In this document: piece by piece, positions 46,479-54,363 of the stretch
Position numbering within the stretch: the stretch's first letter is position 1
Layout: every line of letters begins with the position of its first letter
Origin: Pseudonocardia thermophila
GTDB taxonomy: Bacteria; Actinomycetota; Actinomycetes; Mycobacteriales; Pseudonocardiaceae
DNA length: 64,000 nucleotides
Assembly (NCBI RefSeq): GCF_900142365.1
Contig: NZ_FRAP01000005.1
Span: 124,001-188,000 of the forward strand
Direction of reading: 5' to 3'
Translations under genes and position numbers: made by a program
Notes under the pieces: generated by a model
The model's database searches: none
Seen by the model: the letters and a program-made list of their open reading frames with translations, nothing else
Told to the model about the DNA's origin: nothing

Positions 46479-46688
46479 ATGGAGCGAGTCGAGGTGCACG
46501 TGGACTCGGCGACCGCCGCCTACCTGCGGGATGACGCCCGTCGACGCGGTGCGTCGGTCGCTGACGCCGCGGCGCACCGGCTGCGCGACCTGGCCCTGGC
46601 CGACTCGGTGCGCCTGCACGCTGAGCGCCTTCCAGAGCAGTTCTGGCAGGACGCGGTGGCCGAGTCCGCAACCGCATCCAGCACCTGA
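46479..46688 (+). CDS. Ribbon-helix-helix-like antitoxin, orphaned
   Basis: Protein of 69 residues. The N-terminal strand VEVHVDSATAAYL followed by two helices fits a CopG/Arc-type DNA-binding antitoxin. The C-terminal segment ERLPEQFWQDAV is the sort of toxin-binding tail seen in PemI/MazE-like partners. Immediately downstream in the same frame lie the remains of a MazF/PemK-like toxin. Its own frame is intact. Whether it is expressed is unknown. Confidence 0.6.
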   Translation: MERVEVHVDSATAAYLRDDARRRGASVADAAAHRLRDLALADSVRLHAERLPEQFWQDAVAESATASST

Positions 46689-46700
46689 CACGATCACCGC

Positions 46701-47013
46701 GTACGCCGCGGCGAAGTCTGGACCTACCGACCGGTCCCTGAGCGGCCGGACCCGTCCCGACTCCGGTTGATCGTCTCCAACGACGCATCAACCGCGACGA
46801 GCCACTGCCAACCGTGCGTGGCCGGCACGTCCTCGAGATCGATCCCGGTGGCCTGCTCAGCGTCCGCCTCAGGGTCCTACGGCTGGACGTCTGCCATGAC
46901 CTCCGAACTCGTGCTGCGGTCGCGGCTGGGCGAGCCGGTGGGCACCGCGACCGCCGAGGAGGTGGAAAGCGGTCGAGGTCGCGCCCGCCGCCGTGTACGG
47001 TCTGCCCCGCTGA
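46701..47013 (+). pseudogene. Wrecked MazF/PemK-like toxin gene
   Basis: Remnants of a toxin: RRGEVWTYRPVPERPD, then RLRLIVSNDA, then in another frame DEPLPTVRGRHVLEIDPGG, then back in frame SELVLRSRLGEPVGTATAEE, then shifted again to end VYGLPR. The expected start codon before RRGEVW reads GTA. A one-base loss near 46784, a one-base gain near 46871 and another gain near 46971 explain the frame changes. The order antitoxin-toxin and the spacing fit a type II toxin-antitoxin operon. The toxin must be inactive unless the sequence has errors. Confidence 0.65.
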
Positions 47014-47633
47014 CCCGGGGCGGGCAAGTCGCGTTCCGCGCTGCGCGCATCGCAGGGGCAGCGCGCCCTGCGACGCGGAGCGCTCACCCGGGCGAACCTG
47101 ACTGAACGGGGAGAGGCGGCAGCAGCCCGCGCTCCCGGCGGGCGCCTACCCAGTTCGGCCTGCGGTACCGGTAGCGATCGGCAGGCGCTCAGGCGCGCTG
47201 CGCCCCGGGGGCGGCCTCATTACCCCGACAGCGTTGTTTCCGGGGATTTCCGGGTTTCGAATGCCTCCCGCGGAGCTTCCGCACGAAACACTTCACCCCC
47301 TTCGCAGCACGCCGACCTCGAACGCTTCGGCCCGTAAATCAGCAGCGATCCCCACCAGGTCAGCCCAGCAGATGACCTGCTCAACCGCGCTGCCGAGGAC
47401 ACCATCGCCGGCGTCCGTGCCCACAGCGCACGAGCGCGCACCGATAATTCGAGCACAGCGCCGAACACCCCTCGATACCGCGAGGAATGAGCGCCACCGT
47501 CGCTCGCCGCTCACGACGCGGCGCAGAGACAGGGATGTGGAAACGCTTTTCTCGGCGCAGCGGGCGAGTGACGGTGGCGCTGCCCGGCCACCCGAGCGAG
47601 CTCCGAGGTCCGGGTGAAGCCCCAGCGGAAGGA
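47014..47633. other. Gene-free region after the toxin remnant
   Basis: About 620 bp in which I see no coding frame with normal codon character and no recognisable protein relic. Short AT-richer patches occur around 47230-47480. Probably the remaining part of a decayed accessory insertion between the conservon and the XPB-partner gene. Confidence 0.45.
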
Positions 47634-47654
47634 GGCCGGGGCGAAGCCCCGGCC
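47634..47654 (-). terminator. Compact hairpin terminator of the XPB-partner gene
   Basis: GGCCGGGGC-GAA-GCCCCGGCC is a perfect 9-bp stem with a GAA loop, two bases beyond the stop of the leftward gene. Confidence 0.65.
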
Positions 47655-47656
47655 GA

Positions 47657-49876
47657 TCACACCGACTCGTCCACCAACGAGATCGACGTGATCCGGTGCA
47701 ACGGCACCCGATGCACCCCACCGTGCACCGAGTCCCACCCCTCGACGACGCCACCGCCGACGCTCGTCGGCTCCAGCACCCGCTCCCCCGCGACGCCGTG
47801 CCCGTCGACGAAGCCGATCCACACCCGCCGCCGTTCGGCGGCGGCGTGCCGCAGCAGATCGATCGTCGATCCGTTGGCGTACGCCTCCGCCGCCCGGCGC
47901 ATCCCGACGAGTGCCTCCCCCGCCCGCATGCGCGAGATGAGCGAGGCGATCTGCTCGTCCCCGAGCTCCCGCGGCGCGCGGTCCCCGGGGCGCCGGCGAG
48001 GTGCCGTCCGCCGCCCGCGTTCGGTGAGGTCGAGCACGACCCCACCGGTGTCCTCCGCGGTCGGTGTGAAGCCGGCTTCCTTGAGCCCGTTCATCACCTC
48101 GACGAGCGGCAGCGAGCTCACGGCCACCGTCGGCGCGATCCGCCGCAGCTCCAGGTCCTCCGCCACCGGACTGTTCATGACCTCGGCGATGAGGATCTCG
48201 TCCTCGGACCGCAGGAACGACGCAGCGGTGCCTGCCCGGAGCCGGCCGTGCCGCCGCGCCACGTCGTCGATCAGGTAGGTGAGCCCCTGCGGAACCGGGG
48301 TGGCCGACCGCGTGGCTAGCAGTTCGTGCAGCTCCTCACGGGTCCGTCCGGCGTCGAGGGCCCGGCGGATGGTGTCCTCGGTGAACCGGAAGACGGTGGC
48401 CCCGCCGGACGACTCGACCTGGGCGACGAGCTCCAGTTCGTGGGCGAGATCGGTCGCGAGCGGCCCGGGCGCGACCGCGGTGAGGTCCGCCTGCAGCAGT
48501 ACGTGGTCGACGGGTTCTGGCAGCACCGAGCGGACGGCGGGGATCAGTCGGGCGTCGCCGTCGAGCAGAGCCCGGCCGGGCGTGGAGAGCGCATCGTGGG
48601 CGACGATGCCGAGCACGGTGGCCTCGGAGAGCGCCCAGTGCACTACGTCGTCGCGCAGCCGGCCGCCGCGCCGGGGTGCCCGCCAAGCCAGGAGCCGGGC
48701 CAGCGCCTCTGGCGAGCCAGGGGCGGTGCCGGGCGGGAGCTCGGCGAGCCCGGCCAGCACCCGGCGGCGGTCCCGGGGCGCGGTGGGGCGCCGCACGCCG
48801 TCGGAGAGCACGCCGATCGGTCTGCCCTGGTCGTCCTTGGTACCGGCCAGGCCGGGCTGGCGGGGCAGGTCCAGCCACGCCTTGGCGAGCGCGGCCCAGC
48901 GCATCTCGGGGCCGCCGAGCGCCCATTCGTCGACGACGGTGGTGGGCACCCACTCGGGAGTGATCGAGTCGGTCGGGGCGATCAGGTCGGCGCCGACCGC
49001 CACCTCGATGAGCAGTGCGGCCACGGACTCCTCGACGCCCATCTCGCGGGCGGTGCGGCGCAGCTCGCGCACGCCCAGCCCGCCGGAGCGCAGCACCGGC
49101 GGCGGGGTGCGGCCCCAGAAGTCGATGAGGAGGTCGATCTGGCGCAGCACCTCCAGGACCGCGCCGCCCGCGGTGCGGTCGACGACCTCCACGGACTGCT
49201 CGCGCTCGTCCAGCGGCGGCGGGGTGACGTCGAGGTTGCCCATCGGCCGGTCGCCGCGCAGGGCGAGCCCGACCTGGCGGGGCAGCTCCACCGTCTCGTC
49301 GTCGATGCGCAGCAGCAGGCCCTTGTCGACGAGCCGGGCGACGGGACCCTCCTTGCCGGCGCGGGAACGGCCGACGGGCGGCCCGGCGGCGAGCGCATCG
49401 AGCACGCGGCGCTCCTCGTCGTCGACGGCGGCGAGCAGCTCGGGCAGCTCCGGGGACGCGGCAGGTCCCTTCGCGACCCGGCCGAGCCCGCCGGGATGGC
49501 GCGGCACGACGTCCCGCGCGGAGGGCACGAGCTGCAGCTCGCTCTCCGGGCCCCACACCAGCAGCCGGTCCCGCAGGGCCGACAGCGCAGCCGTGAGCAC
49601 GTCATCGGGCACGTCCGGGCCCAGGAGACGGGCGATCTCGCTCCGCGCCACGGGCGTCCGGTCGGCGTCGGCGAGGACCATAGCCTCGAGCACGGCCAGC
49701 GCCACCCGGTCAAGATCGTCGCAGGCGCGATGCACCGAAGCCCGCACGGCGGCCCGCGTGGCCAGCACGGTGAGGTCGGCGGGCGGCGGCACGCTCAGGT
49801 CGGGGCGCAGCCGCAGGACGGCGGCGAGCAGCTCGTCGTCCTGGGCACGAAGCCAGTCGACCAGGGTGGTGGGCAT
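47657..49876 (-). CDS. Helicase-associated domain protein, XPB partner (Rv0862c-like)
   Basis: Protein of 739 residues. The N-terminal part (MPTTLVDWLRAQDDELLAAVL) and repeated winged-helix-like modules form the helicase-associated region. Residues about 480-590 form the XPB/Ssl2 helicase-C-like domain (PVDHVLLQADLTAVAPG). The C-terminal 100 residues resemble a WYL-type domain (IDLLRHAAAERRRVWIGFVD). In mycobacteria this gene is next to the XPB helicase, suggesting a joint repair role. The ATG is chosen because upstream sequence is antisense to the next gene's promoter. Divergent from the 59-residue protein. Confidence 0.88.
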   Translation of the reverse strand: MPTTLVDWLRAQDDELLAAVLRLRPDLSVPPPADLTVLATRAAVRASVHRACDDLDRVALAVLEAMVLADADRTPVARSEIARLLGPDVPDDVLTAALSALRDRLLVWGPESELQLVPSARDVVPRHPGGLGRVAKGPAASPELPELLAAVDDEERRVLDALAAGPPVGRSRAGKEGPVARLVDKGLLLRIDDETVELPRQVGLALRGDRPMGNLDVTPPPLDEREQSVEVVDRTAGGAVLEVLRQIDLLIDFWGRTPPPVLRSGGLGVRELRRTAREMGVEESVAALLIEVAVGADLIAPTDSITPEWVPTTVVDEWALGGPEMRWAALAKAWLDLPRQPGLAGTKDDQGRPIGVLSDGVRRPTAPRDRRRVLAGLAELPPGTAPGSPEALARLLAWRAPRRGGRLRDDVVHWALSEATVLGIVAHDALSTPGRALLDGDARLIPAVRSVLPEPVDHVLLQADLTAVAPGPLATDLAHELELVAQVESSGGATVFRFTEDTIRRALDAGRTREELHELLATRSATPVPQGLTYLIDDVARRHGRLRAGTAASFLRSEDEILIAEVMNSPVAEDLELRRIAPTVAVSSLPLVEVMNGLKEAGFTPTAEDTGGVVLDLTERGRRTAPRRRPGDRAPRELGDEQIASLISRMRAGEALVGMRRAAEAYANGSTIDLLRHAAAERRRVWIGFVDGHGVAGERVLEPTSVGGGVVEGWDSVHGGVHRVPLHRITSISLVDESV

Positions 49877-49942
49877 CGCCTCCACGGTAGCCGCTGCCGT
49901 AGGCGATACTTCTCGGTAGATCCGCAAGAGCAGGAGGACGTC

Positions 49943-50122
49943 GTGGCCAAGCACGTGAAGTCGGAGCGCATCGACCCGACCTGGCCGGTGCCGCCGGATG
50001 AGGGGCACGCCGTCACGGAGCTCGCCGCTTCGATGCAGGGGTCGCTGTCGCCGTTCGGCGACGTCCAGTTCCCGGTGGATGAGGTGCCGTACGAGCACCC
50101 CGTCACGGAGCTGAACCAGTAA
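49943..50122 (+). CDS. Small conserved acidic protein (59 residues)
   Basis: Short protein beginning MAKHVKSERIDPTWPV (GTG start) and ending EHPVTELNQ. AGGAGG lies five nt before the start. It occupies the position of Rv0863 in the mycobacterial order between the XPB-partner gene and moaC. No domain recognised. Its TAA overlaps the place where the next frame would be expected to begin. Confidence 0.7.
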   Translation: MAKHVKSERIDPTWPVPPDEGHAVTELAASMQGSLSPFGDVQFPVDEVPYEHPVTELNQ

Positions 50123-50160
50123 GCGCGGGGCTGCTGCTCGCGGCGGGCGCGGGGCGGCGG

Positions 50161-50700
50161 ATGGGCCGCCCCAAGGCGCTCGTCGAGCTCTCCGGCGAGC
50201 CGCTCGTCGTCCGTGCGGTGCGGGTGCTCGCCGACGGTGGAGCCGCGCCGATCCTCGTCGTGGTCGGCGCGGCCGCCGATGAGGTCCGTGCGGTGCTGCC
50301 GCCGGACGTGCACGTGGTGGAGGCCGCCGACTGGGCGGCCGGGATGGGTGCGTCGCTCAAGGCCGGGTTGGCCGCGCTCGAGGCGCTGGAGCCCGTGCCG
50401 GACGCGGTCGTGGTGCACCTGGTCGATCTGCCGGGCATGACGGCCGCTGCCGTGGCGCGGCTCGCCGACGGCGCAGGACCGGCGAGCCTGCGCCGGGCCG
50501 CCTACGCGGGACGCCCGGCGCACCCGGTCGTGCTGGGCCGGGAGCACTGGGCGGGCGTGGCGGCCCGGGCGCACGGTGACTCGGGGGCACGCGGCTACCT
50601 GGCCGGGCACCCGGCGCTGGAACTGGTGGAGTGCGGTGACGTCGCCGCACCGGACGACGTGGACACCCCCGAACAGCTCGAGCGCGTGCTCAGAGGGTGA
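50161..50700 (+). CDS. MobA-like nucleotidyltransferase (NTP_transf_3), start codon lost
   Basis: Member of the family that includes MobA and MocA, which attach GMP or CMP to molybdopterin. The nucleotide loop LLLAAGAGRRMGRPK lies across the first available ATG, so translation from it (179 residues) would remove LLLAAGAGRR. The frame is open upstream to a stop at 50080 without any ATG, GTG or TTG. At 50119 it reads GTA AGC GCG GGG, where GTG would give a normal start overlapping the previous stop as GTGA. Later motifs (VHLVDLPGM, HPVVLGREHW) are intact. A CTG start at 50131 or 50134 is possible. Overlaps the convergent rpf gene by 11 bp. Confidence 0.75.
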   Translation: MGRPKALVELSGEPLVVRAVRVLADGGAAPILVVVGAAADEVRAVLPPDVHVVEAADWAAGMGASLKAGLAALEALEPVPDAVVVHLVDLPGMTAAAVARLADGAGPASLRRAAYAGRPAHPVVLGREHWAGVAARAHGDSGARGYLAGHPALELVECGDVAAPDDVDTPEQLERVLRG

Positions 50701-51271
50701 TGCGCATCCCCGGGAAGATTCGGTCCGGGGCGCCGGCGAGCGCGGGGTTCTTCGCCACGATCGCCTTCCAGCCTCCCTTGATCCCCTTGGCAGCGGCGAT
50801 CTTGGCGAGGGTGTCACCCGGCTGCACGACGTAGTTGCCGGACGTGGGCGCGGCCGGGGCGGCCGAGATGTTCTTGGCGACGACCCGCTTGTTCGGTTCG
50901 GCCACACCCGAGGCGCCGATCTTCTTCGAGCAGGACGGCCAGGCCTTCCAGCCCTGGACCGCCAGCACCCGCTCAGCGACGGCGATCTGCTGCTCCCGGC
51001 TGGCCTGGTGCGGCATACCGGTGCCGCCGAAGGCCCGCCACGTGCTCAGGCTGAACTGGAGCCCGCCGTAGTACCCGTTACCGGTGTTGATGTTCCACCG
51101 ACCGCCGCTCTCGCACTGGGCCAGACGGTCCCAGACCGAGTCGGGGGCGGCGAAGGCCGGGGTCGACATGCCGATGAACGGGGCACCGGCAACGGCGCCG
51201 GCCAGGGCGGTGCGGGCGATGGTGCGTCCGGTCGTGCTGGGTGCGCGATGACGTCCGCGGTACCGAGCCAT
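50690..51271 (-). CDS. Resuscitation-promoting factor with LysM domain (copy 1)
   Basis: Secreted muralytic enzyme of 193 residues. Signal peptide about residues 1-42 (ARTALAGAVAGAPFIG, cleavage near AFA-AP). The Rpf transglycosylase-like domain APDSVWDRLAQCESGG carries the catalytic Glu in CESGG, and two Cys are expected to pair. The LysM domain starts at YVVQPGDTLAKIAAAKG. A leader of about 190 nt separates the predicted -10 (TAGCGT, minus strand, 51469-51474) from the ATG. The Rpf domain is nearly identical in DNA to copy 2, 2.6 kb to the right. Confidence 0.93.
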   Translation of the reverse strand: MARYRGRHRAPSTTGRTIARTALAGAVAGAPFIGMSTPAFAAPDSVWDRLAQCESGGRWNINTGNGYYGGLQFSLSTWRAFGGTGMPHQASREQQIAVAERVLAVQGWKAWPSCSKKIGASGVAEPNKRVVAKNISAAPAAPTSGNYVVQPGDTLAKIAAAKGIKGGWKAIVAKNPALAGAPDRIFPGMRITL

Positions 51272-51741
51272 CAGATGGACTCCGGGCGCTGCGCGTCGAT
51301 CTCCCGACCGGCTCGTGCCGGTCATCGGCGGCCGGGGAGCGCCGCCTCGATCGCCCTGTCCCGCGCGAGGTTCGTGAGGCTACGGGGGTCCGCCGACCGC
51401 CGGACAGGGGAGCGCTGCGGTCGCCGGGGCACCACCGGTCCGGGGAGCTGACCGGGTGGCCGCGGAGCACGCTACGTCGATCCGGCCGACGCGTAAACAC
51501 GGCGTGTCGTGATCACGGCCAGATCACGAATTCGTCCGAACAGCCCAATCGGGTGACGTCGTCGCTGGCAGTAGCGGTTGGGCCGACCGCCGCGAGCGAC
51601 CGATCGGCGTTGCTCGATAGTGACGCAGATCACTCGCAGATCGTGACATCGGCCACGGGAACCCGGACATACGGCGCACCACGGCGGCCACGCGCCGCCT
51701 GAGCGCACACGGCGCGCCCGGCGGGCACTATGGTCCGGCGC
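51272..51741. promoter_or_regulatory. Divergent control region rpf copy 1 / moaC
   Basis: Leftward: -10 TAGCGT at 51474-51469, then a roughly 190-nt GC-rich leader for rpf. Inverted repeat TCGTGATC-N7-GATCACGA at 51507-51529 lies about 56 bp upstream of the rpf start point. GTGA-N6-TCAC at 51620-51633 is a CRP-type site. Rightward: TATGGT at 51729 is seven nt before the moaC GTG, fitting a leaderless transcript. I looked for a ydaO (c-di-AMP) riboswitch in the leader and could not match its core. Confidence 0.5.
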
Positions 51742-52221
51742 GTGGAACTGACCCACGTCGATGCCGCGGGCGCCGCCCGGATGGTGGACGTGTCCGGCAA
51801 GGACGCCACCGTCCGCACGGCGGTCGCGACCGGCACGCTGCGCACGACCCCCGAGGTGATCGCGCTGCTGCGCCGCGACGGTCTGCCGAAGGGCGACGCG
51901 CTGGCCACGGCCCGCATCGCCGGGATCATGGGCGCGAAGCGCACCCCCGACCTCGTCCCGCTCTGCCACCCGATCGCGATCACCGGAGTGACCGTGGACC
52001 TGGAGCCGGGAGAGGCCGAGGTGCGGATCACCGCGACGGTCCGCACGACCGGCCCGACCGGCGTGGAGATGGAGGCACTGACCGCCGTCGCGGTGACCGG
52101 GCTCACGCTGCACGACATGGTGAAGGCCGTCGACCCGGCCGCCGTCCTCGATCACGTGCGGCTGGAGCGCAAGGAGGGCGGCAAGACCGGGGTGTGGACG
52201 CGACCGGAGGACCGGTCGTGA
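51742..52221 (+). CDS. moaC: Cyclic pyranopterin monophosphate synthase
   Basis: Protein of 159 residues that forms cPMP with MoaA, the first step of molybdopterin synthesis. Conserved segments are ARMVDVSGKD, AGIMGAKRTPDLVPLCHPI and GVEMEALTAVAVTGLTLHDM. The GTG start is preferred because TATGGT upstream would then be the -10. An ATG inside that box (51730) would add four residues. Its stop overlaps mog as GTGA. First gene of moaC-mog-moaE. Confidence 0.95.
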   Translation: MELTHVDAAGAARMVDVSGKDATVRTAVATGTLRTTPEVIALLRRDGLPKGDALATARIAGIMGAKRTPDLVPLCHPIAITGVTVDLEPGEAEVRITATVRTTGPTGVEMEALTAVAVTGLTLHDMVKAVDPAAVLDHVRLERKEGGKTGVWTRPEDRS

Positions 52222-52691
52222 GGTCCGCAGCAGTGATCACGGCGTCCAACCGCGCCGCCGCCGGGGTGTACCCGGACCGCAGCGGCCCGGTGATCGTGGC
52301 GTGGCTGCGCGAGCGCGGCTTCGACTGCGCGGACCCGACCGTCGTGCCCGACGGCGATCCGGTCGGCGAGGCGATCCGGGCCGCGGTGGCCGCCGGCGCC
52401 GACCTGGTGATCACCACCGGCGGTACGGGGATCTCGCCGACGGACCGGACGCCCGAGGTGACCAAGGCCCTGCTCGACTACGAGGTGCCCGGCCTGGCCG
52501 ACGCGATCCGCGCGGCCGGGGCGCCGATGGTGCCGACAGCGGTGCTCTCCCGCGGCGTGGCCGGGGTGATCGGCCGCACACTGGTGGTGAACCTGCCCGG
52601 TTCCACCGGCGGTGTCCGGGACGGGCTCGGCGTGCTCGACGGGGTGCTCGACCACGCCATCGACCAGCTGCGCGGAGGAGATCACCGATGA
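52218..52691 (+). CDS. mog: Molybdopterin adenylyltransferase, MogA/MoaB family
   Basis: Protein of 157 residues activating molybdopterin with AMP before MoeA acts. The signature TTGGTGISPTDRTPE and the LPGSTGGVRDGL loop are present. GTG start inside GTGA of moaC and ATGA overlap with moaE, so three genes are tightly coupled. Confidence 0.94.
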   Translation: MRSAAVITASNRAAAGVYPDRSGPVIVAWLRERGFDCADPTVVPDGDPVGEAIRAAVAAGADLVITTGGTGISPTDRTPEVTKALLDYEVPGLADAIRAAGAPMVPTAVLSRGVAGVIGRTLVVNLPGSTGGVRDGLGVLDGVLDHAIDQLRGGDHR

Positions 52692-53116
52692 CCGCCGAAG
52701 TCCTGCGGGCCACCGTCGTCGAGGAACCGCTCGACGTCGAGGAGCACGCCCGACTGGTCGACCACCCGGCCGCCGGCGCAGTCGTGACGTTCTCCGGCGT
52801 GGTGCGTGACCACGACGGCGGCAAGGCCGTGCGCGGGCTCAACTACAGCGCGCACCCGACTGCGGCGAAGGTCGTCGCGGAGATCGCGGCGGAGATCGCC
52901 GCGTCCGCGGAGGGGGTGCGAGCGATCGCGGTGAGCCACCGAGTGGGTGACCTCGCGATCGGCGACGTGGCGCTGGCCTGCGCGGTCGCCGCGGATCACC
53001 GCGCCGAGGCGTTCGCCACCTGCTCGCTGCTGGTGGAGGAGGTCAAGAAGCGGCTGCCGGTCTGGAAGCACCAGCTGTTCGCCGACGGCACCGACGAGTG
53101 GGTGAACTCGGCCTGA
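52688..53116 (+). CDS. moaE: Molybdopterin synthase catalytic subunit
   Basis: Protein of 142 residues that transfers sulfur from MoaD thiocarboxylate to cPMP. Family blocks are GAVVTFSGVVRDHDGG, AVSHRVGDLAIGDVAL and KKRLPVWKHQLFADG with the catalytic Lys region. MoaD and MoaA are not in the window. Followed by a terminator facing rpf copy 2. Confidence 0.95.
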   Translation: MTAEVLRATVVEEPLDVEEHARLVDHPAAGAVVTFSGVVRDHDGGKAVRGLNYSAHPTAAKVVAEIAAEIAASAEGVRAIAVSHRVGDLAIGDVALACAVAADHRAEAFATCSLLVEEVKKRLPVWKHQLFADGTDEWVNSA

Positions 53117-53125
53117 CCCGGAACG

Positions 53126-53165
53126 CCCGGCAGCCGCCCGCACAGGAGTGCGAGCGGCTGCCGGG
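53126..53165. terminator. Bidirectional terminator between moaE and rpf copy 2
   Basis: CCCGGCAGCCGC and GCGGCTGCCGGG form a 12-bp stem, with a further CGCAC/GTGCG stem inside. TCTTC follows rightward. Confidence 0.8.
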
Positions 53166-53258
53166 TCTTCGGAGGGGACGAAGCGAGGCCTGCCTACGGC
53201 GACCGTGCGAGCAGGGTCAACCACCGCGCTCGCGCAGCGCCGGAGGAACGACCATCGA

Positions 53259-53861
53259 TCAGCGCAGGTCCAGCTGCTGACCCACCTTCAGCAGGTGCGG
53301 GCTCGAGAGCACGTCGCGGTTGCGCTCCCAGATGGCTTTCCAGCCACCGGGGACGTTCTGCTCGACCGCGATCTTGCTGAGGGTGTCGCCGGGGCGGACG
53401 ATGTAGTCGGCTCCGTTCTTGGCCACCGGCTTGGCGGCAGCGGGCTTGGCGGCGGGCTTGGCGGCAGCGGGCTGGGTCGTCTTGGCGACCACGCGCTTGT
53501 TCGGCTCGGCGGCGCCCGAAGCGCCGATCTTCTTCGAGCAGGACGGCCAAGCCTTCCAGCCCTGGACCGCCAGCACCCGCTCAGCGACGGCGATCTGCTG
53601 CTCCCGGCTGGCCTGGTGCGGCATGCCGGAGCCGCCGAAGGCCCGCCACGTGCTCAGGCTGAACTGCAGGCCACCGTAGTAGCCGTTACCGGTGTTGATG
53701 TTCCACCGGCCGCCGCTCTCGCACTGGGCCAGACGGTCCCAGACCGAGTCGGGGGCGGCGTCGGCGGTACCCGCGAGAGCAACCGGAGTCCCGACCACCA
53801 CCGCACCTGCGATTGCGAGCTGCAGCAGTTTCCGGCCGGCGTTTCCAGGTCGACGCGTCAT
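53259..53861 (-). CDS. Resuscitation-promoting factor with LysM domain (copy 2)
   Basis: Secreted protein of 200 residues. Signal peptide about residues 1-36 (LAIAGAVVVGTPVALAG, cleavage near ADA-AP). The Rpf domain has the same CESGG catalytic motif and Cys pair as copy 1. An Ala/Lys/Pro linker (AAAKPAAKPAAAKPVAK) precedes a LysM domain starting YIVRPGDTLSKIAVEQN. The ATG giving MTRRPGNAGRK is preferred over a site seven codons upstream, with a long structured leader before it. Signal and linker differ from copy 1 while the Rpf domain DNA is nearly identical. Confidence 0.93.
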   Translation of the reverse strand: MTRRPGNAGRKLLQLAIAGAVVVGTPVALAGTADAAPDSVWDRLAQCESGGRWNINTGNGYYGGLQFSLSTWRAFGGSGMPHQASREQQIAVAERVLAVQGWKAWPSCSKKIGASGAAEPNKRVVAKTTQPAAAKPAAKPAAAKPVAKNGADYIVRPGDTLSKIAVEQNVPGGWKAIWERNRDVLSSPHLLKVGQQLDLR

Positions 53862-54363
53862 GAGTGACTTCTCCAAACGCACCTGACGAGGAGGACTCGC
53901 ACGTCGGGGCGGGGGTCATAGCCCACGTGCGATCCCGGTCGCCGCCGCGCGGCCGGGGTCCGGCCGGCGGCTGTATGCGCCTCGTGTCCTGCCCCGTCTT
54001 CTGGCTCGACGGACCGGAGCCGCGGGGCAGGACCACGGCGCGACGGCTCCGGATGGCATTTCCGACCGCTCGGGGGAACGGCCGACCGAGAACGCTACGG
54101 GCGGGTCCCCGCATTTCGTCAATCGCCGGCCAGGTGAGCGCGATCACGATTACGGAAGAATTACATCGTTGTTCTTAGCGTTTCTCCAGGTCATAAGGCT
54201 GAGATCACGACAAGATAACGTTCCGATAAACTACCTCCAACCCGGAAGTATTTCGGGATGGAGGCTTGTCTTGCCGCCCCGCCACCGCGTCACGTACGGT
54301 CCGACCTGACCGAGTGGCTCACACGAGGTGGCCGCCGGTCTGTGCGTCCGTCATGCTGGACTG
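53862..54363. promoter_or_regulatory. Divergent control region rpf copy 2 / MoxR gene
   Basis: Leftward: -10 TAGCGT at 54097-54092 and TTGACG about 19 bp upstream of it, giving an rpf leader of about 220 nt. A CRP-type GTGA-N6-TCAC lies at 54134-54147, centred about 56 bp upstream of the start point. The 54150-54260 stretch is markedly AT-rich and may hold the rightward promoter. A CCCGGAA-gta-TTTCGGG hairpin and GGAGG follow near 54240-54265, but no gene begins there convincingly. Confidence 0.5.
53986..54033 (-). promoter_or_regulatory. Long-range stem in the rpf copy 2 leader
   Basis: GTCCTGCCCCG and CGGGGCAGGAC are perfect 11-nt complements 26 nt apart within the leader. A second strong GC hairpin lies at about 53941-53971, nearer the start codon. 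The layout suggests RNA-level control, for instance attenuation. Confidence 0.45.

Noticed and set aside
46767..47105. Intact 112-residue protein downstream of the antitoxin
   Set aside because: The frame is open, but its middle is nonsense and the toxin signature continues in a different frame there, so it is a frameshifted relic.
51272..51470. ydaO (c-di-AMP) riboswitch upstream of rpf copy 1
   Set aside because: A GGTCAGCTCCCCGG string is vaguely reminiscent, but the GGGGTGAA-type and other conserved parts are not found in the expected order.
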